Shown here piece by piece: positions 33,000 to 48,500 of a DNA stretch of 64,000 nucleotides (position 1 is the first letter of the stretch; each line of letters opens with the position of its first letter). The position numbers and the translations under genes were made by a program. This stretch comes from Piromyces finnis (taxonomy: Eukaryota > Neocallimastigomycota > Neocallimastigomycetes > Neocallimastigales > Neocallimastigaceae). The notes under the pieces are model-generated. The model saw nothing but the letters and a program-made list of their open reading frames with translations, was not told the DNA's origin and made no database searches. The stretch covers positions 248,001-312,000 of the forward strand of contig MCFH01000018.1 in NCBI GenBank assembly GCA_002104945.1. The letters are read 5' to 3'.

Positions 33000-33947
33000 A
33001 AATTTAAAATTTTATAAATAAAAGTAAATAACTATTGAAAAATTAAATATATAACAAAATATTATAATATTATAAATTTCAAAATAGTTTTTTATATTGA
33101 TTATTAAAACCAAATAATTTCTTTATTGTTTATATAAAATATTAAAATTTTATATTTAATTCTTGTACTACATTTTTATTTTTTTTATTATTATTATTTT
33201 TTATATCAAAATATTATGATATAATAATATTTAATAATATTTGAATTGATGAATTATAGTATTACTCTGAAAAAAGCGTTAAAATGCTTATTATATATAA
33301 ATTTTAATACGTATAATTGATATTATCATAATTATTACTCTATTTTTACCAAATTAAAATCATATTTTTATGTTTTTCTTTTATAAAACTTCTCATTTTA
33401 TCTCTTATTTTTAATTAATATCATAATTTTAAATTAATTTTGAATTTAAATATAATGTATATACCATTATAAATTTTAAAAACCCTAATGATATATTAAA
33501 ATATAGATTATTTAAAAATAAGAAATTCAATATTTTATTCAATAGTTTAAAAAATAAATTATTACTTTTTATTTTCTTTTTTTTTTAATTAAATAATTTT
33601 TTAAATTTTCATAGTTATAAGAATAATAAAAAGTTTATTCATAATATTTAAAATATTTCGTTATTTTAAAAATTATATTTATATTAATTTATAATTTTAA
33701 GAGATAAATTTGAAGATATATATAACCAAAAAACATTATTAAATTTAAAACTATAATTTATTTTCAAAGTAATACATATTATCATAAAAATAAAAATAAA
33801 AATTCTGTTTTTTTTCAATTCCATTTATTTTTTTAAAATTATTATAATAAATATTATAATAATTAATAATTAATAAATAATATATAAATATATAGCAATA
33901 CTTCTATTTAAAGAGTTTATTCATAATATATATATACATATTTAATA
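32869..33947. other. AT-rich spacer
   Basis: It separates SLC33A1 from the exportin gene. A run of 30 A (32968-32997) lies 100 bp past the SLC33A1 stop. No reading frame or RNA gene is supported. Confidence 0.5.
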
Positions 33948-36900
33948 ATGGATAATATAGAAAACGTTATTATTCAGTGCTTCGACCCAACATTATCTCC
34001 AAAGAAGAAAAATGAATTAGGTATGCTAATTTTAATAATTATTAAAAAATACTAAAAGTTTATTAAATTTAATATATTTATTATATTGTTTTTATAGATA
34101 ATATTTTAAATGCATTTTTGAATGATGATAAATCATACCAAAAAGTTGAGTTTTTATTAAAAACTACAGCAAATGAAAATGTTAGATTTTACTGTTTAAA
34201 TATATTTGAAGTATGTTTTATATATTATATCAAATAGAATCATCAATGTATTAATTATGATTATAACCAATTAGAACTATAAAATAGATAATATAATTAT
34301 TTAATTAAAAATACATTTTTAACTGAGATATATTCTTATAATTATAAAGGATTATATTGCCACTCGTTGGCACTATTTACAAATTGAAGATAAGCTTGAA
34401 ATAAGAAATTTCATATATAATTATTTAAAAGAAAATAACTCAACACTATCAAAGCTGATTATTAATAAAGGAATAAAAATTGTTGTAAATATTGCAAAAA
34501 GAGATTGGCCTTTAGAATGGCCCGATCTTATTTCAGATTTATTAAAATTAAACAATTCATTTGATGAATTGAGATTATCATATACAATAATTAAAACCAT
34601 TAATGAAGAATTTACAAGTTCAAGAGAAGATATTAATGCATCAAGAAAGATAGAGTTAAAACAGTTATTTTTAGAATATGTTCCTATGATTATTAATAAA
34701 ATGATGACTTTATTAGATAATATTTATAAAGAAGTATTTTTAATGAATAATGGATCTCCTATTAATACAAATGGAACATTTGAACCAAATAGCTTTATGT
34801 TAAGCCCTGAAACACAAAATGCTAATACATATTTTAATAATTTACCTATTATTGGAATATCTCCTACATCAGGATTTAATTCATTTAATTTTTCATCTCC
34901 TGGAAGTACTAATATAAATAATTCAATAATGGATAGTCAAAGAAAAGAAATTTGTATTTTAATATTAGAGAATTTAAGTCAGTTTTTTACCTGGATTCCA
35001 TTTTCAAAAGAATGCATTAATTCACAATATTTAAGTATTATTTTAAATTATGCACAATTATATCAAGAAAATAATGTTGAATTGGGTATACTTGCAATGT
35101 CTTCTATCAATGAAATATTTTCTAAAAATTATGTTCCAATTCAATTTATCAGTATTTTATTAGATGTTGCTTCTCATACTTTCGAAATATTAAAGTAATA
35201 TGAATATTAAATAAAATATTATTTTGATACATTAATGCCATACTAATATATTTTTTAATATTATTATACAATAAATAATATCATACTTTTTACTTTATTA
35301 TTTATATTTATTTATAAAAGAAATTTATCCGTATTAAGAAACATTGATAATACCTATTTAGAAAAATTTACTGAACATCTTGGATTATTCATTACTCAAC
35401 ATTTAAAAAGAGCTGAAACATATAAAGATTTTCCTATTAGTGATTTCTTAATTTTATTTTTAAATTATTCAAATACTCAACCAGATATTTTTTCATTTGA
35501 AAGATGCTTAAATCTTTGGTATTCTTTATTAGAATATTTCACTGATCATGTTAATGATGATGAAAAAGAAAAAATGAAAATTGAAAGTTATCAACCAATA
35601 ATGACTCAATTCTTTGAACAATTATTATTAAAAGCTAGATTTACTACTAATGAATACAATTTAAATGCATTTAATGATAGGGCAGAAGATGCTGAATATC
35701 AAACAGAATTAGATCATTTTACTAATGTATGTGCAGATATCGTATTAAAATTATCTGAATTATATCCAGAATGTGTATTACAAAAGCTTTTAGGTTTATT
35801 CTTTGATGATTTCCAGCATATGCAATCAGAAACAACAATACATTCAGTAAAAAATTATGCAAGAGATATGAAATTAACACTACAATGCTTTGGACAGATT
35901 GCTTATTTATTTACATCTGAATTTGAAAATAATTTCACTTCAACATTACAATTAATTCAACAATTTATGAGCGTCCTTTCAACATGTATGGAAAATGAAA
36001 TATATCTTAAAGGACATTCTTTCACAAAATTGTACGTTAATAATCATAATATTACATATATATTATCATATTATATAATATAAGTAATATAACTTTTAAA
36101 CTTATAATATTTAACATTTATTTAAAAATAAAATAGATGTGTACAACTATATAATACTATTAGACTTCAAATTCATTGGATGGTAAAATGGCATTCATTA
36201 TGCCAAAATGATGAGAAATCAATGAAAGAATTTATGGAATTTTTGAATAGAATTATAAATTTATGTATCATTGGATTTAATGATAAGGTTATATATACTA
36301 TATATATACTAAGAATATAAAAAATGAAAAATCTTTAACTTTAATAGTTAATACTAATATATAAATAAATAACTACTTAAATATATATATATATATATAC
36401 AATAAATATATCAGTGTTCAGATGTTCTAATGTCTGTTTCAGCAAGTTTACTAAATTCAATTACATTTACTGTAAGACCAGCAAAATTACTTATTCAACC
36501 ATGTATTCAAAGTTATCTATCAGTTTTAAATAACCAATCTATAAAATGGTCTATACCAGTAAAACAACAGATTTATAGTGCATTTGTTAATATATTCACA
36601 CTTCCAGGATTAAATCAATCGCCAAGTGAAAATGTAAAAAAAATTATTTATGACACCAATAAATATAAATTATATATTAATATATTATATTTTTAATATC
36701 AATTATTTTAGGAATGGGTTGAAAGAACAAAAGCTCTAAGTCAATTCATCGAACAATTTGGTAATGTATATTATAATCAAATTACTCAAGAAAATTTCGT
36801 TTCAAGTATGGAATACATGAAAGATGATTGTAAGTTATAATCTCTATATTTTTTAAAATTGTTAATATATTTCTTTTAATATTATAAATTATATTAATTC

Positions 36901-38490
36901 CTTCTATATTATAAAAGCGAGATTATTAATAATACACACACTTACAATTTTCTCTGCAATGTTAAAGAGTGTAAGTGGAGAAAGTAGCAACTCGAAAACA
37001 GTTGTCTTTGAAGTATTAAAGAAATATCTTCCAATAACCTTTAATTTACTTCAACCTTATATTAATGATGGTGGTAATTATTATTATGATTAAAAAATAT
37101 ATAGCTTTATATATAAAATATTTAATAAACAAATATTAATTATTAATATGATAATAAAATTATTATTACAAGAAATTTTATTATCAATTTTTGATTTCCT
37201 TCTTAACTTATTTGATAACTTACAAAAACAAATTGGGTTGCCAGTTATTTCAAAAACTGTTAATATGTTCTTTAGTATTTTGAACGAAAATCAAATTCAA
37301 ACTATTATGTTTGGAGATAAAAAAGATGCTGATGCTTTAATTAAGTAAATATGAATATGTAAAAAATAAAATTAATATGTCATAATTTTATATTAACTAT
37401 TATTTCTTATATTGAATTAATATAAATTTGTTTTTACTTTAAAGGTTTATTCAATTATTAACCGTATTAGCAGAAGATACTTCAAAAACCATTTATCCAT
37501 TACTTCCAGATATTATATCATATAGTATTAATGTTATCTTTAAAAAATGTTTTGCCAATGAAACTCCAAATCTCGGAAGAATTCAATTTTCATATTATGA
37601 ATTAATAGAAAAAATATTAATTAACCAATGGAGATATTTCTTCCCAAATTCATTAATTAAATCTATGATAAACAAAAATATAAATACAGAACAGGAACAC
37701 AGAAATGAATTTATTGACTTTTTGAATGTAATACATTATATTTTACTTATTAATTATTATTACTTTAAAAATAACCATTTTTATATTATTTCTATATGAT
37801 ATTTATGTAATTTTTAGATTATCTTATATTCTTTTAAAGGAAAAGATATTAATTGCATTAAAAAAAATATTGATACATTAAATATGTTAAATGAAAAATG
37901 TAACCTCTTTTCTCAAGTAAATCAACACATTATATACTTAATATATTATACTATGAATATTATATATTAAATTATTTTAAAAATTAATAGGATGTATTTA
38001 AAGATGCTTTAATGGTTAATTACTTGGATATATTGTTTGAAATATTGTTAACTAAATCTCTTGATTTCTTAAGAGATGATATAATTCAAATTGTTTATTT
38101 AATAATATCAAATAACTATATGCTATTTTCAACTAATGTGAGTATTAATGAATATTAAATTTAATTGTAAAATCATTACTAACATTTCTAAAATTATCTC
38201 TATATTATAATATTGAATAATATGTAATTTTTTATAGTATATTCCTCACTTACTATCTGAAAAATGTACTAATTTCTCAGAAAGTCAATTAGATATTATT
38301 AATAATTATTTAAATAACATAAAGGTAAGCTATTATTTTTTATTTAATAATTATCATTATTTGAAAGAAGCCTCATAATAAAAGTTATAATTATTTATTG
38401 AAAATTAATTAGGATGTTCAATCATGTACAGAAAATATTTATATTCTTGTTAATGATTACTGTTACTTTTCGAGAATTAATTGCCGTTAA
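33948..38490 (+). CDS. Exportin-6
   Basis: Fourteen exons (33948-34020, 34098-34210, 34350-35194, 35321-36031, 36137-36287, 36415-36633, 36712-36829, 36918-37073, 37173-37344, 37445-37727, 37818-37916, 37991-38137, 38238-38324, 38413-38490) stay in frame and give 1083 residues; human XPO6 has 1125. Exportin-6 removes actin-profilin complexes from the nucleus. Diagnostic blocks are RDWPLEWPDL, the SREDINASRKIELKQLFLEYV segment (like PREDLSVARKEELRKLLLDQV), LSQFFTWIPFS, ELGILAMSSINEIFSKNYVP (like RLGVLAMSCINELMSKNCVP), NQWRYFF, and the C-terminal NIYILVND.CYFSR. The match runs from end to end, so the assignment is firm. An Asn/Ser/Pro-rich insert (about 34740-34930) is lineage-specific. XPO6 is absent from yeasts, so its presence here is notable. 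Confidence 0.9.
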
Positions 38491-39089
38491 ATATATTTCT
38501 GTATATAATTCTTATATCAGGAAAAATTAACTCTATAATTTTTATAATAATTATTATAGTATAATTTATGTTTTATAGAAATAAAGTATCTTATATAAAG
38601 ATATTAGAAAACTTATATATCTAGCATAATTATTATTTATATTTATTTAATTCAAATATAAAAAATATATAGTATAATTTACATTTTTTTTAACAAATTT
38701 AATAGAAAAAAATTAGAAATATATAATATTAATCTATAATTTGAATATATGAAACTATTTGAAATTATTTATTCTAATAATTGTAAATGATTAATAAATT
38801 TATATTTTGAAAAAAGAAATATTTTAGTATTTTCAAAATATATAATATAAATAATATTAATTTTTTATATAATATTTATATTTTAATCATAAAGTTCTTT
38901 GAATGATATAAATATGACATATTATATCTTGCTGGTTCATCTTGATATTTTTCAATTAATGGCTATTATTTTTATTTAAATATTAAAATTTTATAGTGAA
39001 TAATTTTTCAAACAATTATAAATATTTATTTAGATTTAATATAAATTTTATAATGTTTTTGTTACACAAAATATATTAAATTACTAATT

Positions 39090-39120
<31 letters not shown>

Positions 39121-39606
39121 AATTTTTTATAAAAAATAAATTAGCTTATTATAATTTTTTTCTTTAGAAATATATTTTAATTTTTACAATCATTTACAAT
39201 ATTAATTCTCCTTTATATAAATAATATTACAGTATAACCTTTAATGTTTATATCAATTGACATTTTATTTATTTTTATTTTATGTAATTCTTTATAATTT
39301 AATAAGTATAAAATGATAATTAATATTTTTTTTTACCAACTATTTTATTAATGATAAGGATAGTATGATAAAAATCATAAACTTCGTACATAATGTATAA
39401 ATATAATAACTTTAATAATTAGTTTTTTACATATAATTATAAAAAAATTAAATTAACAAATTAAAAAATTTTTATAATTTAATTACTTTTTTTTTAAAAA
39501 AAAAAAAAAGGTTAATTATACTTGTAAGAGTATGATAAAGAAAATAAAGAAAAAAAATCATATAAAATAACTAATGTACAAACAGCATTTATTAATAATA
39601 TAAAAT
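38491..39606. other. AT-rich spacer
   Basis: It lies between the co-directional exportin-6 and TBC genes. It is AT-rich with T runs around 39108-39120 and 39487-39510, and no supported gene. Confidence 0.5.
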
Positions 39607-42600
39607 ATGGAAGAAAGGGAATATATCATAAAGTAATAATACTTTCTTTTATATATAAAAATTACATTATATTATTATTTTTTAATAATTAATATAAAAT
39701 ATAATTAAGGAAAAAATGGGATTTCATTATGAAAGATCCTATTCTATCGATATCATCGATAAAAAAAAAAGCATTTGATGGTTTATTAGCTAATAAGGGA
39801 TTGAGAAGTCTTTGTTGGAAAGTAAATTTAGCATAATGATAAGTAAAAACACTAATTATAGTGTTTTAAAGAATTATTAATTTTAAATATACATAAATTT
39901 ATATATATATAAAAGATTTTCTTAGATTATATACCAAACTTGGAAACGTCTTCCTGGCAAATTGAAATAAATAAAGAACGTCAACATTATGAAGATTTGA
40001 AAAATAAATTTATTTTTGATCCTAATAAAGCAAATAAAGGAGAAAATTGGAATATTAACAATCCATTAAGTTTAGAAGAAGAAGTAAATTTAAATTATTA
40101 TATATTTTAAAAATATGAATAAATAAATTTTGTTTGTTATATATATATTTATATTTTCTTTATTTAAAAAAAAAAAAAAAAAAAAAAAATCTTTGATTAA
40201 ATAAAAATTAATTTTTATAATTACGAATTGAAATAATAAAAAAAATCAAATATAATATAGAGTCCATGGAAACAGTATTTTGAAAATACTAAACTTCAAA
40301 AAACAATTAGACAAGATGTTGAAAGAACGTAAATATTTTAAAGGAAACAATTAAAATATTAAAGTTATGATATTAATTTGTTGTTTATGTATTACATGAC
40401 TTAATATATATGTTATTTTTGAAAAGTTTTCCAGATATTCAATTCTTCAGAAACGAAAATGTTCAAAATATTCTTTGTAATATATTATTTATTTATTGTA
40501 AATTAAATCAGGATATATCTTATCGTCAAGGCATGCATGAAATATTAGCACCAATACTAATGATAATAGATAATGACAAAATTGATATCTCTAATACTAC
40601 TATACAGTAATGTCACCATGTCACAATTATTATATATTAATATATATCATATATTAATAATTTTTTGAAATTTATGAATATTTAATACTAAATATAAATC
40701 ATAAAATTATATATATATATTTCATTTGTTTTGTTGTCATTTTTTTAAAAAACAAATTAACCTATTTATTAACGTATGTAGAGATGATTTAATGAAGAGT
40801 GTATTAAACAGTAAATATGTTGAACATGATTCATTCATTCTGTTTTGTCAAGTCATGAAAGGTGCAAAACCATGGTATGAATATAATGAAAGTATTTCAA
40901 CGGCTGTTGATTCTTCAAAAGTAAGCTAATATTTTTTTTACAATCAAAAGCATTTAAATTCATGACACTAATATAGCAACTTTTTGTATATATATAATAT
41001 TTAATTTTCTAATAAAGGAAAAATTTATTGTACCAATTATTGCTAAATGTCAAAGAATTCAAAATGAAATGTTAAAGGTTATTGATAATGACTTATATAT
41101 AGCATTAAAAAAACACGAAATTGAACCTCAACTTTATGGATTGTATGCTTAATTTAGTTAATGAAATCTTTAAAATTATGCATATTAATTATATATTTTT
41201 TTTTATTTTATAAATATTTATATATATGCTTTAAAAAAAAATTATGATATATTATATATTTATTAAAATGCATCAATATTTATATTAAAAACATGATATA
41301 AATTAAAATTATTAATTTTCCAATTTTAAGACGTTGGTTAAGATTACTTTTTAGTAGAGAATTTACAATGGATGAAGTTTTAATTTTATGGGACGGTATT
41401 TTCGCAGAAGGAAATAATCTTGAATTAGTAGACTGGATTGTTTTAGTTATGCTAACCCATATACGAGAAAAAAGTAGGTTATCCTTAAATTGTTAAGAAA
41501 AAAGAAAACTTAATTAAATATTAATAATAACAATAAATATATATATTAAATTAAATAACAATTTATTAAAAAAAGTTATTGGTCAAGAATACTCAGTTTG
41601 TTTAACTTCATTAATGAAATATCCAAAGTTAGAAGATAACAAAGAAATTATTCAATTTGTAGAGAATGCTAGAAAATTAAAAGCCAATTGGGTAAAGTTA
41701 TTATCAAATAATAATGAACAACATAAGGAAATTCAAGTTAATCCAAATAATCATGTTAAAAAGAATAAATTCCAGAGCATAATGAAATCAACAGATAAAA
41801 GAATTTCATGGAGCGGACATGATCCATTAAAATTCAGTAAAGGATCAAATAAAATATATACTCTTCCATCAGCAAATAATATTAATGAAGAGTCAAAAGA
41901 TCATATTTATCCTAAAACATCCCTTCATGAAAAGCAATTAGAAGAAGAAAATAATCAGTTAAAATTAAAAGTGGAAGATTTGGAACTTATAATAAAAAAT
42001 GCAAATAATCAAATAAATAAATGCATGAAACTAATGAATGAAATTAAAAGTAATCATTTAAATGATGATGAAAAAGTAATTGATGAACATTTTAATCATG
42101 ACTATAATCAATTAATGTTAGATATGGATATATTAAAAAGAATACTAGGTCATAAAAGTCAAAATCATAGTCTTAAAAAGACACTTACACCGATTTCTAC
42201 TAAAGCTAATTCTAAAGCAACAGAAAAACATAATATAATAGAGGAGTCTTCATCTATGCCCAACTCATTAAATTCAGAAACTCCATCGACCATTTCAATT
42301 AGTAATTCTTCAACGAAACCTTATTATGAGAAAAATATTAAGCATAAAGATACTATAAACAATTCTTTACCAGATTCAATTCAAAATAAAAAATCTGAAA
42401 CATCAATTCATGTTAGCGTCAATGTGAAAAATAGTGATTTGGCTAAGCAATCTCTTAATAAATTTGAAGAAGATAAAATAACTAGTTCTCAACATAAAAA
42501 AGAAGATGATAAAGATAATAATAAAAATTCTTTAAATCCATCTTCTTCTTCTTCATTATCGAACTTATCTTTGTCACCAATTACTACATCCGTTGTTACC

Positions 42601-44304
42601 GCAACAGCAATTTCAACGATGTCTTCACCTAAGAAAGACATTATTAATAATAAATCAAATGAATTTTTAATGGATTCGTATAAAGACAACAACAATAATA
42701 TTTGGAATGACTCTTTAAAAACTCAAGAATATGATTCTTTTGAAATTAAATTAGATCAGAGTCATCGATTTGATGATATTAAATTACAAGATTCTAATTT
42801 TGGATTTCAATCACTTAATTCTGATAATGAATTGCAAAGTACTTCAAAGAATGGTTTTAATTCAATTTCATTAGTAGGTAATCCATGGGAAGATCCATGG
42901 AATAAAAATAATACGGCTAAATTATCTCCTAAGATATCACCATTTTCTATGAAAATAGAAAATTCAAATATTAATGAACAATTAAAAAATAAAATTATTT
43001 CTCCAACTTCTCTTAATTTCAATCCATTTGAAAACACAATTAATTCTCCAAATGGTAATAATACTATGACATCAACTAACTTTTTCAATGATCATAACTC
43101 AAATATTGAAAAGAATAGTGATACATACGGAAAGGATTCATCACATATCAATTCAAAATCGCCTTTATCTTCACCAATATTAAATGCATCACCTGTCGAA
43201 AAGCCAAAAATAGAAACTATTGAAAGTCCAATGTCTGCTTCACTCAATAAAGAAGAAAGTAGTCAAAAGAAATCATTTATTGCATCATCTTATAATTCAA
43301 GTAACTCATTATTTTCTACACTAACATCTTCTATTAAAAATAATGATTTAGACAAAAGAATTCAAGAAAATAAAAAGATTCTTTTTAGTCATGATGACGA
43401 TAAAGATCAAAATAAAGAAAATTCTCATTTAGCATTCCACAGTAATATTCATCAAAATAAATTTAATAATACAAATACTAGTCATGGTCTTTTTAACGAT
43501 GATCAAGATTCAGAAGATATTTTCGAATTTATTAAACATTCTAAAACCAAAAATACTAGTCAAACAACGATATCCTTCCCAAACAGTTATTATAAGGCTT
43601 CAGATTCTAATCCTTCCTCCAATAATACAACGCCCTTAACATCACCAAAACCTATTCATAGTAATATCAAAACAAATTTATCCTTTAAATCATCAACATT
43701 TATATCCAATCATCGAAAATCATCTACTTCCAGTCATTTTGATTATAAGGTTAGTTAAATTTTTTTCTCATTATAAAAATAAAAAATTTATTATTATCCT
43801 AATTATATGAATATGTATACATTTTTTTAATATTAATAACAAATATATAAAATATTTAACATTATAAAATTGAAGGCCAAAAAGTCAAGTAATATGGAGT
43901 ATGTAGAATATGATCCATTACTATCCCCAAATCTAAAAACAGAAGAGCCATATCGCTCTAATAAAGACTCATTTGAATCTATACCTATACCAACCACTAA
44001 TAATGAGGAAAACTTTACAAATCCAATAGCTCCTTTTATAACACCTACTTTAGGACTTTCCACCACTACCACAATTACTAATGTTAGTACTAACTCATCA
44101 CAAAAAACCAGAGCATCAACAAGTACATTTTATAGAATTACAGAAGAGAAACACAAATCTAAAAAAAATGATGATCTAGGAGTTCCTGTTGTAATTGAAA
44201 ATATTCAATCTACTACAATTGATTCGTTAGATACTAATAAAAATGCTAAACCTGTTTTATTAGATCCATTAGGTGCTGGTGTAGTACATTCTCTTGAATT
44301 TTAA
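39607..44304 (+). CDS. TBC1D5-type Rab GTPase-activating protein
   Basis: Ten exons (39607-39632, 39710-39821, 39916-40083, 40261-40328, 40427-40606, 40782-40920, 41018-41142, 41331-41473, 41576-43749, 43876-44304) give 1187 residues. The TBC domain spans about 30-330. Both catalytic fingers are intact: Arg124 in IRQDVER and Gln159 in YRQGM. The sequence LRSLCWKIFLDYIP, the split domain with INNPLS, and the YGLRWLRLLFSREF block point to TBC1D5, the Rab7 GAP that acts with retromer and in autophagy. The second half is a Ser/Asn/Thr-rich tail with one coiled coil (about 41930-42060) and repeated NPWEDPW and NPFE motifs, probably disordered. The first exon is only 26 bp; its ATG is the only in-frame one nearby and KKWDFIMKDP follows, so this start is likely but unproven. 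Confidence 0.88.
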
Positions 44305-44369
44305 AAAAAAAAAATTAAAAGTTAAAAATCAAAATTAATATATTCATTCTTATTATATTGGTAATGTTA

Positions 44370-44410
<41 letters not shown>

Positions 44411-45573
44411 AGAGAATGGATTTAATACTTTTAAATAAAATAAAATAAAAATATACTATATATTATAATCAATTATAAAAACACAAATAATTTATTAAAA
44501 AATGAAAAATATTTAGTAATACTTTTCAATGGATTCAAACAAGTATTAAAAAAAAAAAGTAAAATAAATAAAAATATAAATTTTTCTTTATTAAATATAT
44601 TATCTTATAATAATGAAAATTAAAATAAATAATATAAAAAAAATAAAGGATAAAAGGTTTATTAACAATAATATTAAATATAAAAGAAATTTTACAATTT
44701 AAACTATTTAAATATAATGTTAAATTTTAAATAGTTATTCACTTATTTATATATTCATTCATTCATTCATTTATTTATTTATTTATTTATTTATTCATTT
44801 ATTTATTTATTTATTTATTTATTCATTTATTTATTTATTTATTTATTTATTTATTAATTTATTTATTTATAAAAAAAATAATTAAAAATATAATACTAAG
44901 TTTTTTTTTTTTTTTTAATTTTTTTTTTTTTATTCTCTCTTTTTTTAAAAAAAAAATTATAATCTTATATATACAGATTTTTTTTATAAAAATAATCTTT
45001 TAATTATATACCTTTTTTTTAGTTAATTTTATATATATATATATATTTTTTAATTTGTTATTAATAATTTTCATAATTCATAAATTTATTTTTAAAAAAT
45101 GAAGACGATATTTCATAAATGTATTATTACTATAATAATATATAACATCCTTAATATTTGATTATTATTATTATTATTTTTATCATTACTAATATAATCT
45201 ATTATTACATAATATCTTTTAAAGTACAATTATATGTTTTTTTTATATATAAAAAATTTGAATATAAAATAAAATAATAAATAAAAATAATAATTATTAT
45301 AAATGTTTTAATATAAAGAAGAAAAAAAGGTATTTTGAAAACATTTACGTTATTATTTTATTTTATTATTATTTTATATATATATTTAATTTTATTTTAA
45401 TAATTTAAAATTCTAATGTTTTTATATAAATAAAATAAGTATTATCTTTTTAATAGAAATATTGCGATTTCAATATATATATATTTTTTAATTTCTTATC
45501 TTTTTTTTTTTTAATTTTGGTTAATATATTGTTCTGTCTTTTAAAAGTTAATCTATACAGCTTAAATAATCAT
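44305..45573. other. Convergent spacer with poly(A) and tetranucleotide repeats
   Basis: A run of 36 A (44372-44407) lies 68 bp past the TBC stop. An interrupted ATTT/ATTC repeat fills about 44755-44870. The rest is AT-rich with no gene. Confidence 0.6.
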
Positions 45574-48500
45574 CTAACTGAACAAGTCTATACAATTTTA
45601 ATAATTAAAATGTATTAATAATATGATTTTATGATTATTTATTCAAGAAAAAAAAAAATAAATAAATTACAAACTTACCTCTGTGAACAATAATTCTTGG
45701 GTTAATGTTAATTTTCTTTTCCCAGAACTTAAATACGGATCCAACACTTGATTTTATTAATAATATTTATTTTGATTAGAATAATAAATTGATGCATTTT
45801 ATTAAAAAGAAAAATTAAAATTTCTACTTACTGTACTTCGGTACCAATATTTTGATCTAATGCTTTTGAGATGGCAAGAACACCCTTTTTACTTAAATTA
45901 CAGTCATCTATCCATAATTGCTTAATACGAGAATTTGCAATAAAACCTTCAGCAATAGCTTTAGCACCTTCATTACCAATATTATTACTACTGAATCTAT
46001 ATTTATTTCATTTAATAATCATATAATAATAATATATTAATATTTATATATACCTATCTATTTTATAAAGTTTTATGGAAAAAAAAAATAATAATAAAAT
46101 AAAATGACTTACTTTATTAATTCTAAACCTAAATTATTAAGGAAAGTTGGGGTAAACGATGACATAGCTTTTGAAGTAATTCCACATTTTTGAAGCAATA
46201 AATATTTCAATGTCATATTCTTACGTAATGCTGAGGAAATTGCAATTGCTCCCTTATCACCAATATCATTTTGTTGCAAAATCAATCGTAAAAGTACTCT
46301 ATTATCTTTAAGCATTTCTGCAAATGCAATGGCTGCGCTTTCACCAACTAAACAATTACAAAGTTCAAAATCTTCAATAGACTTATTATTATGAAGAGCT
46401 TCAGCCATCATTTTAGCACAATCATTACCAAATGCAGCATTCTTTAAATGAATAGCCTTTAAACTTTCACTTTGATGAATAAGATTAGCAAAAAGTTGAC
46501 CTGATTTACCAGTAACATTATTATTTAATATCCATGATGGATCAAGATTAGATGCATCATATTTAATTATATCTAAAATATTATTTTCTTGTTGAGGACG
46601 AGATCTCTTAGAACAGAAAGTTATATCAATAATAGTAAATTCGTTATTACGAATAAATGCTTTGGCCAATGCAATAATAGCCGGATCACCAAAACGACAG
46701 TTACGAATATAAATATGACGAATGTGTGTATATTTTATAATGTCAATTAATACCTTATAAGCAGAACGTTTATAAGACCAATCGCTATAACCGTAGGTAT
46801 TAAATTCAATACGATTCTTTCTAATTACTTCCTCAAACTTAAATTCTCCAAAGCGTTCTCTGAATTCTTTCATATATATTTTAAGAAGCATTTCTCTAGC
46901 ATAATCTTTCTTTATAGGGGGTTCAAGAGGTATTTCCATGCAAACTTGATCAATAAATGAAGTAGTAAATGTAAGATTTTCTGTGTCTTTTGGTTTAATG
47001 TGTGGAAAAGTTAAATTAGAAAGACAATATTCTTCCTTTGGATAATATATTGAAATGTCTTCATGATCCAAAAAGCTAAATGTAATGTCCTTCCTAAATT
47101 CACATTTATAAACACCTTCTGTATTATTAGATATAGGTGGTGCTAAATAATTATTATCTTCCTTAGCTGAAGAATTCTTTTCTGGTTCTGAATTATCAGC
47201 AATTTTCATTGATTTAAGAGCATGATTAAGATTGGCTTGCTTATCAGCTCCATCATCCTCTTTGATTCTTTCATTATATGGAGAATGTGGTCTGGAAGCT
47301 GGTGGGGTTTTATAAGGCTGACTTTGATGTTTATTTTGATAATTAGCAGCGGCAATAGATGCTGCATTAGCTTCTGAAGAAAGTGTTTTACCGATTGAGA
47401 TTTTTCTTGGAGAAGATACATCTGAAGCATCAATCTCTATAACATGTCTACCGTTAGGATAAAGATTAGACTTAGAACGGGTTCTTGATTTTGAACGTGA
47501 ACGAGAACGAGAACGTGAATGAGTACCTGGACCAGCGCTGACGTGTGAACGAGAACGTGAACGAGATCTTCTAGAAGTATCAATTGAAAGAACCCCTTGG
47601 TTTTGACTTGATCTTCTTTTTTGATAACTTGGTAAAGCATATTGACCATTTTCATTATTAGAATGGTTAGCATAGATTTCTCGAAGCATATTATCATCAA
47701 CTTGATATAAATATTGGAAATGTTCATCATTTTCATTACTATAAAGTGATGTAAGTTCAAAATCATTTTCGAAAATCTTTTGCATATGATAGTTATAATT
47801 TTCTTCTATTTCATTGAAATTTGTTTGTGAGAAAGTACCTTCAATATATTCGTCATCAAAATAGTCATCAATAAATTGATCTGAAAGTTCTTCATCATCA
47901 GAAAGAGAAAGTTCATTCAATATTTCTTGATCTATTACTTCACGTTCGGTACGAGTAATATACAAATTTGTTGGAGGCATATCGTCATTCAATTCTTTGA
48001 ATGCAAGCTCATACCCATTTTGTGCATGATAACTACCTTGAAGTTCATTATCTTCTTCCGATGGTATATAACGATGAGTTGATGGAGTAATTCTCTTTAA
48101 AGTAGAACTATTACTATTATTTGAAATACGAACAGCACTTGTATGTTTACTAATTGAAGGACTTAAAAGATTAGGAGAAGTACTCATCTTTTGACTTGAG
48201 GAGGTAATTGATGTTGAAGTGCTTCTTTGACGATAGCCACTTTGTACAACATTAATTGACTTTCCCATTGAGTTCTTTATAGGATTATTATGCTTTGAAG
48301 AAAGTCGTTCTGGTAACATTTCTGCAGTTAATTGTTTTGGATGACTGGTACTCGATGGAGAATGAGAATAACTGGAATGATTATGTGGAAAACTTCCACT
48401 AAGAGAATGTGCATGACCTTTACTTTGACCACGATTATTATTACTAAATAGTACAGAACGACCCTGACCATTTTTAATATAAGGAATTGCAATAGATTTT

